The position numbers and the translations under genes were made by a program. Below the pieces are notes generated by a model. The model saw only the letters and a list, made by a program, of their open reading frames with translations, did no database searches and was not told the origin of the DNA. Source: Bacteroidota bacterium (GTDB lineage: Bacteria; Bacteroidota; Bacteroidia; Chitinophagales; Saprospiraceae). Taken from it: a stretch of 45,683 bases of DNA. Each line of letters begins with the position of its first letter. The stretch's first letter is position 1. Below, piece by piece: positions 25,235 to 34,249 of the stretch. The stretch lies in NCBI GenBank assembly GCA_029561355.1, contig JAKQJD010000357.1:1-45683 (forward strand). Reading direction: 5' to 3'.

Positions 25235-25893
25235 GATACCTGCTGCTCTTTACGTTCTTTAAAACCTACGATCGGGTAGCGCAGAAAGATTTTTAGCCTG
25301 TTTGTTTTTTTTATTAAACTATGTAAAAAATACAGTTTAAAATATTTTAAAATCGAACTAAAGTAAAATAAACTACGGAAAATGGGAAAAAATGGGTAAG
25401 TGCAGGAACTGTATGGGGAATTAAAATCACAGGTGCACAGGAAGGGAGATATGCGTGCGTGGCTATGATTTTTTTTTGACTATCGTTGTATTATATAGTC
25501 TTCGAGCCACTTGGGATCTAATAGCCGCGTAGCGGCAGAACGTCTGTAATAAATCAAAAACAAGGCTCAACCCTCGTAGAAGGATGGGAAAACGGATGAA
25601 ACGGATTTTTGCGGATTAAAACGGATTTTTGGTGGCATTGCCGCCACTTCTTCTGATAATCAACGGATTAAAACCGCCTGCGGCGGTGTAGATACTCCAG
25701 GCATAGGAATGAAAAATAGAAGAGCTACGACCGACCTTCTGCCGCTACGCGCCTACTAAATCTGACTCATAAGTATCAAGCAAATAAGGGTGTAAGTAAC
25801 TGCAAATGCCTGATTATCAACACTAATAACTAATAACTAATAACTGATAACTGATAACTGATAACTGATAACTAATAACTGATAACTAATAAC
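25235..25893. other. Gene-free region with a 29-bp-arm inverted repeat and a one-sided tandem array
   Basis: No credible gene in about 660 bp. Arms at 25515-25544 and 25733-25762 share CGCGTAGCGGCAGAA and AATAG/AGTAG. Between them are repeated ACGGAT and GGATTAAAACGGATTTTT words and small GC palindromes (GGTGGCATTGCCGCCAC). At 25823-25893 a tandem of TAATAACT/GATAACT words abuts the stop codon of the HMG-CoA lyase gene, with no inverted partner. The AT-rich stretch 25300-25380 holds the presumed upstream region of the ferritin-like operon, without a recognisable promoter. Confidence 0.7.
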
Positions 25894-26757
25894 TCAATGC
25901 GGAAACACCTGATCTACCATCGCCAGTCCGCGGCCGAAAGCAGAGCGGTCGAGCTGCAATCCGGCATGTACGTCGTCGAAGAAAAAGACCAGGTTTTCGG
26001 TAGCCATATTGCCGGTGAGGTCGTCCTTGGCCATGGGGCAGCCGCCATAACCGCGCAGGGCGCCGTCGTAGCGGCGGCAGCCATTACGCCAGGCGGCGTC
26101 GATCTTTTCCCGCCAGTTGTGGGGCTGGGTATGCAGGTGCGCACCGAACTCGATTTCGGGATAGGCAGGTATCAGGTTGCCGAATAAATAGGAGATATTT
26201 TGCGGGTTGGAGCAGCCGATGGTGTCGGAAAGCGAAAAAATGCGAATACCGAACGGTACCAGTACATCCACCCAGCGTTGTACGATTTCTACGTTCCAGG
26301 GGTCGCCGTAGGGATTACCGAAGCCCATGGAAATGTAGAGCACGAGTTGTTTACCGTGTTTTTCACACAGTTCCTGGATGGCCTTGGTGCGTTCCACACT
26401 TTCGGCAATGGTGGCGTTGGTATTGCGCAACTGAAAGGTCTCGCTAATGCTGAACGGGTAGCCGAGGTAACTGATTTCCGGGTACTGGCAGGCGTCCTGA
26501 GCGCCGCGCTCATTGGCAACAATGGCTAAAAGTTTCGTAGTAGTGCCGGAAAGGTCTAATTTTGCGAGCACTTCCGCCGTGTCGCGCATTTGCGGGATCG
26601 CTTTCGGGCTCACAAATGAGCCAAAATCGATGGAATCGAAGCCAACCCGGAGCAATTGATTGATATACGCCGCCTTGGTATCCGTCGGGATAAAGGTATG
26701 GATACCCTGCATCGCATCGCGCGGGCATTCGACAAGTTTGGTGTTCTGTGCAGGCAT
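25894..26757 (-). CDS. Hydroxymethylglutaryl-CoA lyase
   Basis: 287 residues from the ATG at 26757 (MPAQNTKLVECPRDAMQG); a TTG start 21 bp earlier is less likely. Class-I DRE-TIM family: ECPRDAMQG carries R13 and D14, AHLHTQPHN the metal-binding His207/His209, and GYGGCPMAKDDLTGN the catalytic-loop Cys240. It cleaves HMG-CoA to acetyl-CoA and acetoacetate, the last step of leucine catabolism and of ketone-body formation. Length matches HMGCL. The neighbours are not leucine genes. The stop codon abuts a TAATAACT/GATAACT tandem array. Confidence 0.9.
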   Translation of the reverse strand: MPAQNTKLVECPRDAMQGIHTFIPTDTKAAYINQLLRVGFDSIDFGSFVSPKAIPQMRDTAEVLAKLDLSGTTTKLLAIVANERGAQDACQYPEISYLGYPFSISETFQLRNTNATIAESVERTKAIQELCEKHGKQLVLYISMGFGNPYGDPWNVEIVQRWVDVLVPFGIRIFSLSDTIGCSNPQNISYLFGNLIPAYPEIEFGAHLHTQPHNWREKIDAAWRNGCRRYDGALRGYGGCPMAKDDLTGNMATENLVFFFDDVHAGLQLDRSAFGRGLAMVDQVFPH

Positions 26758-26844
26758 TTGTTCGGTCAGGGATGGCAAAATGAAATTCTTTTGGCGTTAG
26801 GCAAACAAATTCGGGCGGGCAAAGTTAAGGGGATGGAAGGTAAA

Positions 26845-26997
26845 ATGTTGAGGTTGTTGAGTGGTTGAGAATGTTGAGTAGTTGAGGTTGTTGAGCGGGT
26901 GAGGATGTTGAGGCTTTTTGCTCCAACTTTTCAACCAGTCCCAAGCGCTATACCCTCAACATTCTCAACCCCTCAACAACCTCAACTTTCTCAACCA
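26845..26997. repeat. Intergenic inverted repeat K: GTTGAGG word arms
   Basis: The left arm (26845-26911) has GTTGAGGTT/GTTGAGAAT words, the right arm (26953-26997) CTCAACATT/CTCAACAAC words, with an inner GGCTTTTTGC...AGCGC region that pairs poorly. Same outer word as repeat I (22279-22434). It lies between divergent genes (HMG-CoA lyase left, small membrane protein right), so termination cannot be its only role. Confidence 0.85.
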
Positions 26998-27010
26998 CAA
27001 ACAAAATTTC

Positions 27011-27244
27011 ATGAAAAATAAAGGTCTTTGGATCCTTTTCGGATTCCTGTTATTCATTTTCGGTATCACGTCCATCATTATGTCGCTGGTAGGCGTCCGC
27101 TGGGTTTTTCTGGGCTGGCTGGAATGGGGTGGGGCGCTGCTGGCATTTGTACTCAAAATTCTCATGTCCATCGCAGGCATCGTGATGGTTATTTTTGCGC
27201 GCACGGACTGGGAAGAAGAAAAACGCGAGAGCAGCGAACCGTAA
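27011..27244 (+). CDS. Small two-helix membrane protein
   Basis: 77 residues from ATG 27011 (MKNKGLWILFGFLLFIFGI); codons upstream in the same frame are repeat-derived. Two transmembrane segments (about 5-30 and 38-65) are separated by VRWVFLGWLEWGG, with an acidic and basic tail DWEEEKRESSEP. No family recognised with certainty; it resembles many small Bacteroidota inner-membrane proteins of unknown function. engB follows after 125 bp that contains a one-sided GTGGACTTCGG-word array. Confidence 0.7.
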   Translation: MKNKGLWILFGFLLFIFGITSIIMSLVGVRWVFLGWLEWGGALLAFVLKILMSIAGIVMVIFARTDWEEEKRESSEP

Positions 27245-27267
27245 ATGTATTTCCCGGTGCGCCATGC

Positions 27268-27345
27268 ACTGTGGACTTCGGACTTCTGACTGTGGACTTC
27301 GGACTGTGGACTTCGCACTTCGGACTATATAAGACTTCGCACTGA
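27268..27345. repeat. One-sided tandem array L: GTGGACTTCGG/GCACTTCGG words
   Basis: Four to five tandem copies of GTGGACTTCGGACT-like words without an inverted partner. The words are those of the right arms of repeats D, M, N and O. It looks like a half-element and lies directly upstream of engB. Confidence 0.7.
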
Positions 27346-27369
27346 ATACCCTACCTTCGCCCTCCAAAT

Positions 27370-27966
27370 ATGGAAGTTAAAAGTGCAGAATTTATTGCCA
27401 GTTACCCGAAAGTAACTGCTTGTCCGAAAGACGGCAAGCCTGAATTTGCTTTTATCGGCAGGTCCAATGTAGGGAAGTCTTCCCTCATTAACATGTTGAC
27501 GCACAAAGGTTTGGCCAAGGTTTCGGGTACGCCGGGCAAAACGCGTTTACTCAATTTTTTCCTCATCAATCAGTCCTGGTACCTGGTCGACCTGCCGGGT
27601 TACGGGTACGCACGCGTATCCAAATCGGAGCAAAGAAACCTCCAGGGCATGATTAACAGTTACTTCAAGTACCGGGAAGAACTGATTTCAGCATTCGTAC
27701 TCATCGATTCCACTATTTCGCCGACGAAAATCGACCTCGATTTTATTAACGGCCTCGGTGAAGCGGAAGTGCCTTTTGTCATCGTATTTACTAAAACGGA
27801 CCGGATCGGATCGGACACGATGAACAGGAATATCGAGGCATTTATGGGAAAACTGGCCGAAACCTGGGAAAACCTGCCCGCCTACTTTATTTCCTCGGCT
27901 GAAAAAAGGATCGGGCGCACGGAATTGCTGGAGTTCATCGCTAAATGGTCCAGAAAAGCCAAATGA
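27370..27966 (+). CDS. engB: Ribosome biogenesis GTP-binding protein EngB (YsxC/YihA)
   Basis: 198 residues. All GTPase motifs are present: G1 GRSNVGKSS (30-38), G3 DLPGYGYA, G4 TKTD and G5 SSAEKRIG; TPGKTRL fits the G2/switch region. This is the TrmE-Era-EngA family member needed for 50S subunit assembly. Length is typical. The N-terminus MEVKSAEFIASYP matches family starts. A TACCTTCG string at 27352-27359 could be a -7 box. The acyltransferase gene follows after 33 bp, suggesting co-transcription. Confidence 0.95.
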   Translation: MEVKSAEFIASYPKVTACPKDGKPEFAFIGRSNVGKSSLINMLTHKGLAKVSGTPGKTRLLNFFLINQSWYLVDLPGYGYARVSKSEQRNLQGMINSYFKYREELISAFVLIDSTISPTKIDLDFINGLGEAEVPFVIVFTKTDRIGSDTMNRNIEAFMGKLAETWENLPAYFISSAEKRIGRTELLEFIAKWSRKAK

Positions 27967-27999
27967 ACACGATCAGGTTGATTTTCAACCAGTTAATTT

Positions 28000-29709
28000 A
28001 TGAAAAAAGAAGTCGTTATATATCCCCGGATCATTGAACGTATCGAAGACTGGCCGATTTTCAGGCTCAGTAAGGACCGTTCGGAGTTTATCCGGGAAAT
28101 AGATGAGTTTACGTTCAAGCGCCTGGTGAACAAACACAGGAAAGACCTGTCGGACGTGATCGTCAAAACCATGTACAACGAGCGTATCCGTATCAAGGAA
28201 GATCCCTGGAAGGTGGATCCACCGAACGAACGCCAGTTCTGGAACCGTATCAGCAAAAAACTGATCAAAAAATCGCTCGACCGCGATGACCCACAGGCCA
28301 AGGCGGTGGCCGAAGATATCCTGCAAAAGATTATCCACCGCTACTCGGAAGAGATCGTCGGCACGTTCCAGATTCCGACGTTCCGGTTCGCCCAGCGCTT
28401 TCTGACGGCTTTTTTTAACCGGATTTTCAATGCCGCTGTCGGAAAAAGCCTGCGATCCATCTGGCGCGGCCGCCGGCACCTCTACGAACGCCTGAACGTA
28501 ATGGGCGATGCGGAAACGGTGCGCGAACTCTTCAAACACGGCACTGTCATCGTGGTGCCCACGCATAGCAGCAACCTCGACTCGATCCTCGTCGGCTATG
28601 CGCTCGACCAGATTCTGGGTATGCCCTCGTTCAGTTATGGCGCCGGACTCAACCTGTATAATTTCGGCCCGGCCGCCTATTTCATGAACCGGCTGGGCGC
28701 CTACCGCGTCGACCGGCGCAAGAAAAATGCCGTATACCTCGAAACACTCAAGGTGATGAGTAACCTCAGCATCCAGCGCGGGGTGAATACGCTCTTTTTT
28801 CCCGGCGGCACCCGCTCCCGCTCCGGCGAACTGGAAAAGGACCTGAAAATGGGCCTGTTGGGCACTTCCGTAGAAGCGCAACGCGCTATGTGTCAACAGA
28901 ATACGGGTAAAAAAGTGTTTATCGTGCCGCTGGTTATTTGTTACAATTTCGTGCTCGAAGCGCCTTTTCTCATCGAACAGCACTTACGCAGTACCGGCAA
29001 GGAAAACTACATCCGTCTGCGCGATGAAGGTAAAAGTGTGCGCGGCTGGCTGCGTTTTATCTGGCGCTTTTTTTCCACTACCAGCGACATCACACTGAGT
29101 GTCGGCCGGCCGCTCGACGTGCTCGGTAACATGGTGGATAAAGAAGGCCGCAGTTACGACCGCTTCGGAAATGCACTCGATATCAGCGAGTATTTTACCT
29201 CCAAAAACGAGGTGAACGAGGACCGGCAACGCGAAGAAGAATACACCAAACTGCTGGCCGAACGCATCGTAGAGCGCTACCACATCGAAAACGTGGTGCT
29301 GAGCAGCCACCTCACCGCATTTGCCGTCTTTGAAATGCTGCTGCACGAAAACCCGAAACTTGACCTGTTCGGTATTCTCCGCCTGCCCCCCGATGATTAT
29401 ATGTTTCCTTTCCATGCCGTGGTGGAAGTGGTGGAACAAATGCAAACCCGCCTGTACCTCTGGGAACAGCAAGGCAAAATCCGCCTCGCCCCGGAAATTC
29501 ACCGCTCACCGGAAGATGTGGTGCGCGACGGTGTAAAAAATCTCGGTATTTTCCATGCGGAAAAACCGCTCAGCCTCACCAAAGAAGGACATATCGTTTC
29601 GTCTAATTTCCGCGTCCTGTATTTCTACCATAACCGCCTGCAGAACTATGATTTGCACAAGGCGGTACAGTGGAAAACGGCGGAAATTGAAGTACTCAAG
29701 GTGGACTAA
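28000..29709 (+). CDS. PlsB-like glycerol-3-phosphate acyltransferase family protein
   Basis: 569 residues. An acyltransferase core lies mid-protein: motif I THSSNLDS (H189, D194), GAYRVDRRKKN, and motif III FFPGGTRSRSGELEKD (P268-G-G-T-R). Helical flanking regions at both ends make it much longer than PlsC, like the PlsB/DHAPAT group common in Bacteroidota. Expected to acylate glycerol phosphate or a lysophospholipid at the membrane. It follows engB by 33 bp. Its stop codon (29707-29709) overlaps the first bases of inverted repeat M. Confidence 0.88.
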   Translation: MKKEVVIYPRIIERIEDWPIFRLSKDRSEFIREIDEFTFKRLVNKHRKDLSDVIVKTMYNERIRIKEDPWKVDPPNERQFWNRISKKLIKKSLDRDDPQAKAVAEDILQKIIHRYSEEIVGTFQIPTFRFAQRFLTAFFNRIFNAAVGKSLRSIWRGRRHLYERLNVMGDAETVRELFKHGTVIVVPTHSSNLDSILVGYALDQILGMPSFSYGAGLNLYNFGPAAYFMNRLGAYRVDRRKKNAVYLETLKVMSNLSIQRGVNTLFFPGGTRSRSGELEKDLKMGLLGTSVEAQRAMCQQNTGKKVFIVPLVICYNFVLEAPFLIEQHLRSTGKENYIRLRDEGKSVRGWLRFIWRFFSTTSDITLSVGRPLDVLGNMVDKEGRSYDRFGNALDISEYFTSKNEVNEDRQREEEYTKLLAERIVERYHIENVVLSSHLTAFAVFEMLLHENPKLDLFGILRLPPDDYMFPFHAVVEVVEQMQTRLYLWEQQGKIRLAPEIHRSPEDVVRDGVKNLGIFHAEKPLSLTKEGHIVSSNFRVLYFYHNRLQNYDLHKAVQWKTAEIEVLKVD

Positions 29710-29796
29710 AGTGCGAAGTCGTCAGTGCGAAGTGCGAAGTCCACATTATCGAGCGGTAGAATGACTTCGCACTTCGCACTGACGACTTCGCACTTT
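29708..29796. repeat. Intergenic inverted repeat M: perfect 34-bp GTGCGAAGT-word arms
   Basis: Left arm 29708-29741 and right arm 29763-29796 are exact reverse complements; the 21-nt loop contains ATTATCGAGCGGTAGA. It fills the whole gap between convergent genes (stops 29707-29709 and 29797-29799), so a bidirectional terminator role is plausible. Loop and arms nearly match D and N. Confidence 0.95.
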
Positions 29797-30111
29797 TTAC
29801 ACGGGCGCCAGTTCCACTGTCAATCCATCCATATCCTCTTTCAGTTTCAACTGACAACCCAGGCGACTATTGGGCTGCACGAAAAAAGCGGCGTCGAGCA
29901 TGGCTATCTCGTCGTCGGTGGGTTGGGAAAGTTCGTGGCCGCTCAGCACGTACAAGTGGCAGGAGGCGCAGAGGGCCATGCCACCGCAGGTGCCTTCTAC
30001 AGGCAACTCGTACGACTTGCACAACTCCATGATACTCATGTTCATATCTGTCGGCGCAAGCAGTTCGTGCCTGCCGCCTTCGCGGTCGATGATGTTGATT
30101 TGAATGTCCAT
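29797..30111 (-). CDS. Adrenodoxin-type [2Fe-2S] ferredoxin
   Basis: 104 residues. Cluster ligands appear as TCGGMALCASCH (C-x5-C-x2-C) and the distal GCQ cysteine near residue 89, the adrenodoxin/Isc-type spacing. MNMSIMELCKSYELPVEGTCGG is the usual approach to the cluster. It carries single electrons. The next gene upstream on the same strand encodes a ferredoxin-NADP reductase, its likely electron donor; a GTGCGAAGT-word hairpin separates them. The electron acceptor is not evident here. Confidence 0.9.
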   Translation of the reverse strand: MDIQINIIDREGGRHELLAPTDMNMSIMELCKSYELPVEGTCGGMALCASCHLYVLSGHELSQPTDDEIAMLDAAFFVQPNSRLGCQLKLKEDMDGLTVELAPV

Positions 30112-30116
30112 ATATA

Positions 30117-30203
30117 AAGTCCGAAGTCGTCAGTGCGAAGTACGAAGTCCACATGATCGAGCGGTAAGTGACTTCGCACTTCGCACTGACGACTTCGCAC
30201 TTC
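30117..30203. repeat. Intergenic inverted repeat N: GTGCGAAGT-word arms
   Basis: Left arm 30117-30149 and right arm 30169-30203 pair with few mismatches; the loop has CACATGATCGAGCGGTAAG. It lies between the co-directional reductase and ferredoxin genes, so it may attenuate or stabilise part of that transcript. Near-copy of M, only about 400 bp away. Confidence 0.92.
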
Positions 30204-30205
30204 AT

Positions 30206-31225
30206 TCACTTCTCTATTCCTTCGATGCCCGTTACGGTCGTGTATTTAAAAGATAGTTTTTTATCCGGAAACGCCACTTTAAACGCCGACTGGCAGGCCA
30301 GCGTGGCTTCGTGGAATCCGCAGAGGATCAGTTTCAGTTTGCCGGGGTAGGTATTGATGTCGCCGATAGCGTAAATGCCCGGCACGGTGGTAGAGTAGTC
30401 GAGCGTGTTCACTTCCACAGCGCCTTTGTCGATGGCGAGTCCCCATTCTCCGATAGGGCCGAGTTTGGGCGTGAGGCCGAACAAGGGCACGAAATGGTCG
30501 GCGGCTACTTCGAATTCGCCTTCCGTATCGTGCTGGATGGTTACGCCGTTGAGTTGTCCATTCCCCTGTAAACCAATGACTTGCGCATTGGTAATGAGTT
30601 TTATTTTTCCCGATTCGGCCAGTTCCATCACCTTTTCCACGGAGTCCGGAGCGCCGCGGAATTCGGTGCGGCGGTGGATGAGTGTAATTTGTTCGGCCAG
30701 GTCGGCGAGATAGATGGTCCAGTCGAGTGCCGAGTCGCCGCCGCCTGCAATGACGATGCGGCGGTTTTTATACATCTCCGGATCGCGCACGAAATACTCC
30801 ACGCCGTGGTCTTCGAAATGATCGATGTTGCTGATGGGTGGTTTGCGTGGCTCGAAACTTCCAAGTCCGCCGGCAACGAAGATCACCGGAGCCAGGTGTT
30901 GCGTACCGCGACTGGTGGTCACGAGCCATCGGCCGTCGTCCTGCTTTTCAATGCTTTCCGCGCGTTCGCCGAGGGTAAAGCCGGGGCTGAACGGGGCGAT
31001 TTGCTGCATCAGGTTTTGCACCAGGTCGCCGGCGAGCACCGACGGGTAGCCGGGGATGTCGTAGATCGGTTTTTTTGGATAAATTTCGGTCAACTGCCCA
31101 CCCGGCTGCGGCAACGCGTCGATCAGGTGGCAGCGCATTTTCAGCAGCCCCGCTTCGAATACGGCAAACAGGCCGACCGGGCCGGCGCCGATGATGATAA
31201 TATCCGTCTCTATTCTTTGATTCAT
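30206..31225 (-). CDS. Ferredoxin-NADP+ reductase, thioredoxin-reductase-like type
   Basis: 339 residues. FAD-binding IIIGAGPVGLF at the N-terminus, PQPGGQLTEIYPKKPIYDIPGYP, a second dinucleotide site VIAGGGDSALDW with IHRRTEFRG favouring NADPH, and YAIGDINTYPGKLKLI near the C-terminus. The CxxC of true thioredoxin reductases is absent, and the C-terminal extension fits the YumC-type ferredoxin-NADP reductases of Firmicutes and Bacteroidota. Paired with the 2Fe-2S ferredoxin downstream, it should shuttle electrons between NADPH and ferredoxin in the cytoplasm. Confidence 0.9.
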   Translation of the reverse strand: MNQRIETDIIIIGAGPVGLFAVFEAGLLKMRCHLIDALPQPGGQLTEIYPKKPIYDIPGYPSVLAGDLVQNLMQQIAPFSPGFTLGERAESIEKQDDGRWLVTTSRGTQHLAPVIFVAGGLGSFEPRKPPISNIDHFEDHGVEYFVRDPEMYKNRRIVIAGGGDSALDWTIYLADLAEQITLIHRRTEFRGAPDSVEKVMELAESGKIKLITNAQVIGLQGNGQLNGVTIQHDTEGEFEVAADHFVPLFGLTPKLGPIGEWGLAIDKGAVEVNTLDYSTTVPGIYAIGDINTYPGKLKLILCGFHEATLACQSAFKVAFPDKKLSFKYTTVTGIEGIEK

Positions 31226-31267
31226 ACTGTGATTGTAGTGGATGATGGGGACGCGTCCCGATCAACA

Positions 31268-32050
31268 TTATTTCCCGGTAAAGGTTGCCTTTCTTTTTTC
31301 CACAAATGCCGCTGCGCCTTCCCTGAAATCGTCCGTGCCGCTGCACTCGCCGAAGGCGTCCACTTCTTTCCAGAAGCCGTCGACGCCTTCCTCGAAGTAC
31401 GCATTTACGCATTCAATTACCTTGGAAATGGCAAACGGGGCTTTGGTGGCGATCTTTTCGATCAGTTCTTTAGCCTTCTCGATTTCGGAGCCCGAAGGTA
31501 CGACGTGGTTGACCAGCCCTAATTGACGCGCGTCATCGGCCCCAATGATATCAGCCGTCAGGAGCAGTTCCATGGCTTTCGTTTTGCCGATGTACTGAAT
31601 GAGGCGCTGTGTGCCGCCGTATCCGGGTATGAGGCCGAGGTTCACTTCCGGCTGCCCGAATTTCGCTTTTTCACCGGCCACGCGCAGGTGGCAGGCCATA
31701 GCCAGTTCGCAACCGCCACCGAGAGCGAAACCATTGACAGCCGCCACAACGGGTTTGGGGAAATGCTCGACCAGAAAAAAAACGTCCTGCCCGCGTTTGG
31801 CCAGTTGCATACCTTCCGTGGCGCTCAGGCCCTGGAATTCGGTGATGTCGGCGCCGGCTACGAAGGCTTTTTCGCCGGCTCCGGTGAGTATGATCCCTTT
31901 CAGTCCTTCCACTTCGTGGGCGGCTTCACCGAAGTAGTGTTCCAGTTCTTCCATCGTGCGCCGGTTGAGGGCGTTGAGGGCTTTTTCGCGGGTGATGGTG
32001 ACGATGGCGATGCCATCTTCGAGGGCTATTTGCAGATTTTCGTATTGCAT
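31268..32050 (-). CDS. Enoyl-CoA hydratase/isomerase family protein (crotonase)
   Basis: 260 residues from the ATG at 32050 (MQYENLQIALEDGIAIVTI); upstream codons in frame are repeat DNA. Crotonase motifs: AFVAGADITEF and GFALGGGCELAMA form the oxyanion hole, and PEVNLGLIPGYGGTQRL carries the expected catalytic Glu positions. It hydrates enoyl-CoA in fatty-acid or amino-acid degradation. The reductase starts 42 bp downstream, so they may be co-transcribed. Substrate specificity (short-chain versus 3-hydroxybutyryl) cannot be set from sequence. Confidence 0.92.
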   Translation of the reverse strand: MQYENLQIALEDGIAIVTITREKALNALNRRTMEELEHYFGEAAHEVEGLKGIILTGAGEKAFVAGADITEFQGLSATEGMQLAKRGQDVFFLVEHFPKPVVAAVNGFALGGGCELAMACHLRVAGEKAKFGQPEVNLGLIPGYGGTQRLIQYIGKTKAMELLLTADIIGADDARQLGLVNHVVPSGSEIEKAKELIEKIATKAPFAISKVIECVNAYFEEGVDGFWKEVDAFGECSGTDDFREGAAAFVEKRKATFTGK

Positions 32051-32063
32051 GGTGGAATAGGTT

Positions 32064-32225
32064 TTTGAACAGGATTTAAAGGATTGGAAAGGATTAGAAG
32101 GATTCCCGTTTCGAGTACTCATTAATATGATTAGGCGCAAGAGGAGCAGGTTAATAATCCTGAGAATTCAAAAAAATGAGTACTCGAAACGGGAATCCTT
32201 TCCAATCCTTTAAATCCTGTTCAAA
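32064..32225. repeat. Intergenic inverted repeat P: GGATTGGAAAGGATT word arms
   Basis: The left arm (32064-32121) contains AACAGGATTTAAAGGATTGG and CCCGTTTCGAGTACTCATT. The right arm (32176-32225) is its reverse complement lacking one AGGATTAG copy. A further AATCCTGTTCAAA copy follows to 32245. The 50-nt centre is unpaired. Between two co-directional genes. Confidence 0.88.
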
Positions 32226-32268
32226 ATTTGATAATCCTGTTCAAATTGTACCCCGCAAAGGTAGCGAC

Positions 32269-34113
32269 TTACTTTTTCTCCCAGGCATTGTTTTCCCAAT
32301 CCTGATCCGCCATGCGGTGCGTCGGATCGATCTCCACCTTCGCCACTTTTTTCATCTTTTCCGGAATATCGAACGTGAAACCCGGATCGACCCAGCGGTG
32401 ATCGGGCAGCAAGGTGCGTTTGGTGCCTGCTTCCTGCGGTTTTTCGCCGCGCATACTTTCCAGGGGCGCGTAAAAGGTTTCCTTGTCGCCGTTGGAGTAG
32501 GTCACCACGATATCGAGCGGCATAGCCATTAGTCCGATGCGTTTGATAGAAACGCGGGTGTTTTTGTCGTTTTCATACACAGAATCGACGGCATAGTCGA
32601 CCGTTTTGAGGCCGTTGACGAAGTCTTCCTTGTACCAGTCGAGTTCAAGACCGCTTTGTTTTTCGAATACGCGTACGCAGTCGTTGGCGTTGGGGTGTTT
32701 GAATTTCCAGGTGTCGAAATAGCGCAGCAGTCCTTTAGTAAACGCTTCCTTGCCGATAACGTACTCCAGTTGGGCCAGGAACACGTCGCCTTTCACGTAT
32801 GCCGCCAGCGAATAGCCGAAATTGGTTTCAAAATGATCGGCATGGGTCGTGAGCGGTTCTTCTTTTCCGCTGCTTGCCAGCCGATTATACGCCAGGTAAG
32901 TGCCGTCGTGCGGGTTTTCCTCAGCGCCCTGTCCGGGCAGCAGGCCTTCGCGGGCCAGTTCGTTGGTGACCACTTCCTCGGCGTAGGACGTAAACCCTTC
33001 GTCCATCCATGCGTAGAGGCTTTCATTGGAGCCAAGTATCATCTGGTACCAGGAGTGCAGTTGTTCGTGGATGGCCACGCCGGCCAGCGAATTGAGCGGG
33101 CGGTTGCCTGTGATGAGCGTCGCCAGCGGGTACTCCATGCCGCCGTCGCCGCCCTGAATGAAGTTGTATTCGCGGTACGGATATTTGCCGCAAAGGGTAT
33201 TCATATGCGTCCGGGCGCGGTCCATGATAGCCGGCAGTTTTTGCCAGGCATCGTCGTATCCTTTTCCTTTTTGCCAGAAAAAGCGCATTGTCGAGCCGTC
33301 CTGGGCTTTAATGGTAGCCTGTGTGAACTCCGGATCTGCGGCCCAGCAGAAGTCGTGCACGTTGGGTGTTTTGAAATGCCAGGTCAGTTTGTCGCCGGTC
33401 GGAAGGCGCAGCGGCTGGGCAGGATCTTCATAGCCGAAACCCACTTCCTGCGGGTTTTGGAGGTAAGAGCCCGCCGCGATCAGGTATTTTTTGTCCATGG
33501 AAATGGTGACGTCGTAGTCGCCCCACACCCCGTAAAACTCCCGCGCGACATACGGATTGGAGTGCCAACCCTGGTAGTCGTATTCGCAGAGTTTGGGGTA
33601 CCATTGCGACATGGAATAAGCCACACCTTCGCGGTTGTCGCGGCCCGAACGGCGAATCTGTAGCGGCACCTGCGCATCCCATTCCATCTCGAATACGGCG
33701 GTTCCGCCGGGCAGAATAGGCTCGGTAAGCGTCACTTCCAGGATGGTTTCGTTGGACAGGAATTTCACGGCCTTTCCGTTGTGTTTCAGGCTGTTAACCT
33801 GGATATAGCCGATCTCATCTGGTTTCAGTTTGAAAATGCGGTCGGCCACACGCGGGTCGGCATCCTCGATGGTGCGCGAACGCACGTCCATCATGCTATT
33901 GGGCTGGAACGCGTTGAAATACTGGTGGTAAAAGACCTGGCCGAGTGTGTCGGGGCTGTTGTTGGTATACGTGAGGGTCATGGCGCCGTGGTACCGGTGT
34001 GCGGCGGCGTCCATGTCGATCTTCATGTCGTAGTTGACGCGCTGCTGCCATCGTTCGGGCTGGGCGGAAAGGGTGGTGGCGCCGAAGAGGAAGAGGAATA
34101 GGAGTTGTTTCAT
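32269..34113 (-). CDS. Secreted M1-family metallopeptidase
   Basis: 614 residues. Signal peptide MKQLLFLFLFGATTLSAQ. N-terminal beta domain, then the catalytic domain with the exopeptidase-type loop GGMEYP (324-329, a GGMEN variant), zinc site HEQLH (H349, E350, H353) and downstream E372 in DEGFTSYAEE. A C-terminal helical and strand region has no T9SS domain, so it is probably periplasmic or outer-membrane associated. It removes N-terminal amino acids from peptides. The divergent region upstream carries hairpin Q and the second 21-bp array. Confidence 0.92.
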   Translation of the reverse strand: MKQLLFLFLFGATTLSAQPERWQQRVNYDMKIDMDAAAHRYHGAMTLTYTNNSPDTLGQVFYHQYFNAFQPNSMMDVRSRTIEDADPRVADRIFKLKPDEIGYIQVNSLKHNGKAVKFLSNETILEVTLTEPILPGGTAVFEMEWDAQVPLQIRRSGRDNREGVAYSMSQWYPKLCEYDYQGWHSNPYVAREFYGVWGDYDVTISMDKKYLIAAGSYLQNPQEVGFGYEDPAQPLRLPTGDKLTWHFKTPNVHDFCWAADPEFTQATIKAQDGSTMRFFWQKGKGYDDAWQKLPAIMDRARTHMNTLCGKYPYREYNFIQGGDGGMEYPLATLITGNRPLNSLAGVAIHEQLHSWYQMILGSNESLYAWMDEGFTSYAEEVVTNELAREGLLPGQGAEENPHDGTYLAYNRLASSGKEEPLTTHADHFETNFGYSLAAYVKGDVFLAQLEYVIGKEAFTKGLLRYFDTWKFKHPNANDCVRVFEKQSGLELDWYKEDFVNGLKTVDYAVDSVYENDKNTRVSIKRIGLMAMPLDIVVTYSNGDKETFYAPLESMRGEKPQEAGTKRTLLPDHRWVDPGFTFDIPEKMKKVAKVEIDPTHRMADQDWENNAWEKK

Positions 34114-34137
34114 TGTTGTTGTGTGATGTTGGTGGTA

Positions 34138-34244
34138 GTTATCGGTTATCCATTATCAGTCATCAGGGTGGTAGCCTATGGCCTGAGAAAATAATAAAAG
34201 CCGAAAGTAATCACCCTGATAACAGATAACTGATAACCGATAAC
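34138..34244. repeat. Intergenic inverted repeat Q: GTTATCGGTTATC word arms
   Basis: Left 34138-34170 and right 34211-34244 pair as GTTATCGGTTATC...CAGGGTG against its complement CACCCTGATAAC...GATAACCGATAAC. The inner loop has AGCCTATGGCCTGAG. It lies between divergent genes just upstream of the M1 peptidase start and directly beside array 2. Same word as the one-sided arrays at 25823-25893 and 34561-34590. Confidence 0.85.
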
Positions 34245-34249
34245 GAACA

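Noticed and set aside
30206..31225. Thioredoxin reductase
   Set aside because: No CxxC redox motif between the FAD and NADPH regions, and a ferredoxin gene is adjacent; ferredoxin-NADP reductase fits better.
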